DNA of 64,000 bases, from positions 124,001 through 188,000 of the forward strand of contig NZ_FRCA01000003.1 of NCBI RefSeq assembly GCF_900142755.1, read 5' to 3'. The position numbers and the translations under genes are program-made. The notes beneath the pieces are model-generated. The model was not told the DNA's origin, ran no database searches, and saw only the letters and a program-made list of their open reading frames with translations. This document shows, piece by piece, positions 61,486-64,000 of the stretch (within the stretch, counting starts at the first letter, position 1; each line of letters starts with the position of its first letter). The DNA comes from Halomonas cupida. Its GTDB lineage: Bacteria; Pseudomonadota; Gammaproteobacteria; Pseudomonadales; Halomonadaceae.

Positions 61486-63375
61486 ATGTTCCGTTACTTC
61501 GAGAACCTGGTAAACCCCTATCCCGAGGGGGAGCCGAAGGTACCGCCACGAGGGTTGCTGCCCTTCATCATTCATTTCTCGCGTCCGGTGGCGGGTCTGC
61601 TGCTTGCCATGTCACTGGCCACGGCACTGGTCTCGGCTACCGAGGTGGTGTTCTTCCACTACATGGGGGAGTTGGTTGACTGGCTTTCCAGCGCCGAGCG
61701 CGAAGGGTTTCTCGATGAGCATGGCTGGCGTCTGGCGGGTATGGGACTGCTGGTGCTGATCGGGTTGCCGTTGCTGGTACTGCTGCAGTCGCTGCTGACC
61801 CACCAGGGAATTTTCGGCAACTATCCGATGCTCGGTCGCTGGCTGGCACACCGTCACATGCTGCGCCAGAGCATGTCCTTCTTCCAGGACGAATTCGCCG
61901 GACGGGTGTCGCAGAAGGTCATGCAGACGGCACTGGCGGTGCGTGAGACGGTCATGAAATTGATGGACCTGCTGGTCTATGTGGCTGTCTATTTCACTGG
62001 CGCCATGCTGCTGCTGGGCAGCGCTGAGCCCTGGCTGATGGCGCCGCTGGTACTGTGGTTGGCGGGCTATATTGCCATCATGCGCGTGTTTGTGCCCCGG
62101 TTGCGCAATGTCTCGATGGCTCAGGCGGATGCCCGTGCGCGAATGACTGGTCGCGTGGTGGACAGCTACAGCAATATCCAGACCATAAAACTGTTCGCCG
62201 ACACCCATCGTGAGCAGGACTATGCCCGCGATGCCATGGAGGCGTTCATGGTCACGGTGCACGATCAGATGCGTCTGGCGACAAAGTTGTCAGTGAGCCT
62301 GACCCTGCTCAATTCCATGTTGTTGGTCGGCATTGGGGCAATGGCAGTGGGTGCCTGGTACCTGGAAGCGGTCTCGCTGGGTGTGATTGCCGTGGCGATT
62401 GGTCTGGTGATGCGTATTCGCTTCATGTCCGACTGGATTCTGTGGGAAGTAGCCAGCCTGTTCGAGAATATCGGTACCGTGCAGGATGGCATCAATACCA
62501 TCGCTCGCACACCGGAAGTACTGGATGCACCGGACGCTGGGGAGCTCGTCGTGCCCCTTGGCAAGATCCATTTCGATGCCCTGCGTTTTGGCTACGACCT
62601 GCCGACAGGCGAGGCACGGCGCGTCTTTGACGGGCTTGACCTGATCATCGCGCCGGGCGAGAAGGTCGGTATCATCGGCCGCTCCGGGGCCGGCAAGTCA
62701 ACCCTTGCCAACCTGTTGCTGCGCTTCTATGACCTGGAAGGTGGTGCGATTCGCATCGATGGTCAGGACATTGCCGGTGTCACCCAGGAGTCCTTGCGTC
62801 ATCATATCGGCATGGTCACCCAGGACACTTCACTGCTGCACCGTTCGGTGCGTGACAACATTCGTTACGGCAGCCCGGATGCCAGTGAGGAAGCCATCTG
62901 GCAGGCAGTGCGTCAGGCTCATGCCGATAGTTTCCTCGAGGAACTGGTCGATCCTCAGGGGCGGCGTGGTCTGGATGCGCATGTCGGTGAGCGTGGGGTG
63001 AAGCTGTCCGGTGGACAGCGGCAGCGTATTGCCATCGCTCGGGTACTGCTCAAGAACGCGCCGATTCTGGTACTCGACGAGGCAACCTCGGCGCTGGATT
63101 CCGAAGTGGAGGCCGCTATCCAGGAGCAACTCTACACTCTGATGGAAGGCAAGTCGGTCATTGCCATTGCCCATCGCCTGTCGACCATCGCCATGCTCGA
63201 CCGCCTGGTGGTGATCGATGAAGGGCGCATCGTAGAGACCGGCAGTCATGAGCAGCTGTTGGCTCAGGATGGCCTGTATGCGGGGCTGTGGCGGCGGCAA
63301 TCCGGTGGCTTCCTCGGCGTCGATGCCTCGGTCGAGCCGCATGAATCATCCCCCAGGGAGGAGGTGACGCCGTGA
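61486..63375 (+). CDS. ABC exporter, fused permease-ATPase
   Basis: A 629-residue half-transporter of the MsbA/MDR type. A six-helix transmembrane domain (about 25-330) is followed by an ATPase domain with Walker A GRSGAGKS, Q-loop VTQDTSLLHRSV, signature LSGGQRQR and Walker B ILVLDEATSALD. The starting sequence MFRYFENLVNPYPEG is characteristic of a distinct proteobacterial subgroup annotated as multidrug or lipid ABC transporter; the substrate is unknown. ATG 61486 has AGAGAG upstream; the open frame to 61432 is not needed. Ends in a strong terminator at 63413. Confidence 0.92.
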   Translation: MFRYFENLVNPYPEGEPKVPPRGLLPFIIHFSRPVAGLLLAMSLATALVSATEVVFFHYMGELVDWLSSAEREGFLDEHGWRLAGMGLLVLIGLPLLVLLQSLLTHQGIFGNYPMLGRWLAHRHMLRQSMSFFQDEFAGRVSQKVMQTALAVRETVMKLMDLLVYVAVYFTGAMLLLGSAEPWLMAPLVLWLAGYIAIMRVFVPRLRNVSMAQADARARMTGRVVDSYSNIQTIKLFADTHREQDYARDAMEAFMVTVHDQMRLATKLSVSLTLLNSMLLVGIGAMAVGAWYLEAVSLGVIAVAIGLVMRIRFMSDWILWEVASLFENIGTVQDGINTIARTPEVLDAPDAGELVVPLGKIHFDALRFGYDLPTGEARRVFDGLDLIIAPGEKVGIIGRSGAGKSTLANLLLRFYDLEGGAIRIDGQDIAGVTQESLRHHIGMVTQDTSLLHRSVRDNIRYGSPDASEEAIWQAVRQAHADSFLEELVDPQGRRGLDAHVGERGVKLSGGQRQRIAIARVLLKNAPILVLDEATSALDSEVEAAIQEQLYTLMEGKSVIAIAHRLSTIAMLDRLVVIDEGRIVETGSHEQLLAQDGLYAGLWRRQSGGFLGVDASVEPHESSPREEVTP

Positions 63376-63412
63376 GTTCCGAGGTGCTGAGAAATGAGTA
63401 CTGCGAAATGAG

Positions 63413-63446
63413 ACAGAAGAACCGCCTTGTATGGCGGTTCTTCTGT
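63413..63446. terminator. Bidirectional Rho-independent terminator
   Basis: A 14-bp stem (ACAGAAGAACCGCC / GGCGGTTCTTCTGT) with a 6-base loop lies between the ABC exporter and the convergent partial gene. U-rich stem ends suit termination from both sides. Confidence 0.85.
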
Positions 63447-63481
63447 AGCCGGGAAGCGGTTTGCCGGGCGTTGTTTCAGCT

Positions 63482-64000
63482 TCAGGCATAGGCCTGTGGT
63501 GACTCGATGTCGAGCTGAGGCAGAATGTGATCCAGTTCGGCAACGGACCTGGGGGCGAGCTCGCCGGCACGTGACTGACCCAGTGACGGTGATATCAGCT
63601 CATACCCTTCATCAATATGCTCATTGAACTGGCTGACATCACCATCCTCGAGGTGCTGGTCGAGGGTATTGAGCAGGTTGTCACGCAATGCACCGAGCAT
63701 GACTTCGCCGTTCTCTCCCTGGGGAATCGAGTTGATCCACTCCACCGTCTGCTCCGGGGTGAGCCCATGCAGTTCGCCATAGCGCATCAGTAGCGGCACG
63801 GCGTTGTAGCCATCTTCGCTGCGCTCGATCAGTACCTCTGCGGCTTCCTCGCTGAATCCGGCATGGGTCAGGAAGTTGGCGGTGGTCTGGGTTTCGTAGG
63901 GCGTCTCCTTCAGCGATTCCTGGATATACAGACCCAGTGACGCGGCCGTAGCGATACCGAAGCCCACCGGGCCACCCCAACTGGTGGAGCCGAACAACAG
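63482..64000 (-). CDS. Hypothetical protein, N-terminus outside window
   Basis: C-terminal 170 or so residues of a protein whose frame stays open to the right edge. A hydrophobic, glycine-rich segment (GGPVGFGIATAASLGLYIQ) is followed by helical, acidic sequence ending RSVAELDHILPQLDIESPQAYA. The helices (FLTHAGFSEEAAEVLIERS..., ELHGLTPEQTVEWINSIP) could be a recognition or packing domain behind a membrane-inserting segment, as seen in some secreted effectors and phage-like proteins, but I cannot assign a family. Confidence 0.65.
   Translation of the reverse strand: MLFGSTSWGGPVGFGIATAASLGLYIQESLKETPYETQTTANFLTHAGFSEEAAEVLIERSEDGYNAVPLLMRYGELHGLTPEQTVEWINSIPQGENGEVMLGALRDNLLNTLDQHLEDGDVSQFNEHIDEGYELISPSLGQSRAGELAPRSVAELDHILPQLDIESPQAYA

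Overview
The window reads as chromosome of a moderately high-GC, salt-tolerant gammaproteobacterium, most likely Halomonas or a close relative. The main pointers are an ectoine hydroxylase (EctD), methylamine/betaine-type C1 catabolism, DUF3008 and DUF4168 proteins, a tripartite tricarboxylate transporter and a type I secretion operon. This placement is inferred from gene content; there is no rRNA in the window. I saw no tRNA gene, CRISPR array, insertion sequence, integrase or phage gene.

Layout. (1) 1-7.4 kb: stress functions: large-subunit catalase KatE, a stress-type SDR, EctD, DUF3008, a CBS-domain protein, and a remnant of a ThDP-dependent oxidase. (2) 7.5-14.6 kb: a YccS-like membrane protein, then a minus-strand operon gudD-tctC-tctB-tctA (glucarate dehydratase plus tripartite transporter). 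(3) 15.0-17.8 kb: a TetR regulator divergent from a RidA-like gene and an NAD(P)-binding oxidoreductase, with three tandem operators between them. (4) 18.2-22.3 kb: an OmpV/MipA-FAD monooxygenase-MFS operon and a convergent TetR gene, tied together by a shared 10-10-10 inverted repeat. (5) 22.6-26.2 kb: an IorAB-type molybdenum hydroxylase, a degraded carboxymuconolactone decarboxylase gene and a cupin. (6) 26.3-40.8 kb: a C1 module: a ModE-type regulator, formate dehydrogenase fdsGBAD, formate-THF ligase, a GlxA/GbdR-type AraC regulator, a dimethylglycine dehydrogenase-like flavoprotein, a stand-alone GcvT/DmdA-like demethylase and a MetF-like reductase. (7) 40.8-42.2 kb: a persulfide dioxygenase-like gene followed by a broken sulfide:quinone oxidoreductase. 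(8) 42.5-49.3 kb: a DUF4168 protein, an MHS-family transporter, a nuclease/phytase-like fusion, and an ada-2OG oxygenase operon. (9) 50.2-56.7 kb: a type I secretion operon (ABC, HlyD, TolC) facing a lysine-free decapeptide-repeat protein that is its likely cargo. (10) 57.5-64 kb: a secreted protein, an SDR, an NlpE-META lipoprotein, a DoeA/creatinase-like M24 protein, an ABC exporter and a partial gene.

How the genes fit together. In region 6 methyl groups can be moved to tetrahydrofolate, oxidised to the formyl level, released as formate with ATP gain by Fhs, and oxidised to CO2 by the formate dehydrogenase; only the FolD/FchA step is missing locally. In region 9 the secretion operon and its putative cargo converge on an intergenic region carrying two different tandem-repeat arrays. 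One of these (14-bp unit) has a degenerate inverted relative upstream of the operon. Short in-frame tandem duplications (15, 18, 24 and 30 bp) also occur inside several genes. Three gene remnants (ThDP oxidase, carboxymuconolactone decarboxylase, SQR) show ongoing local gene loss.
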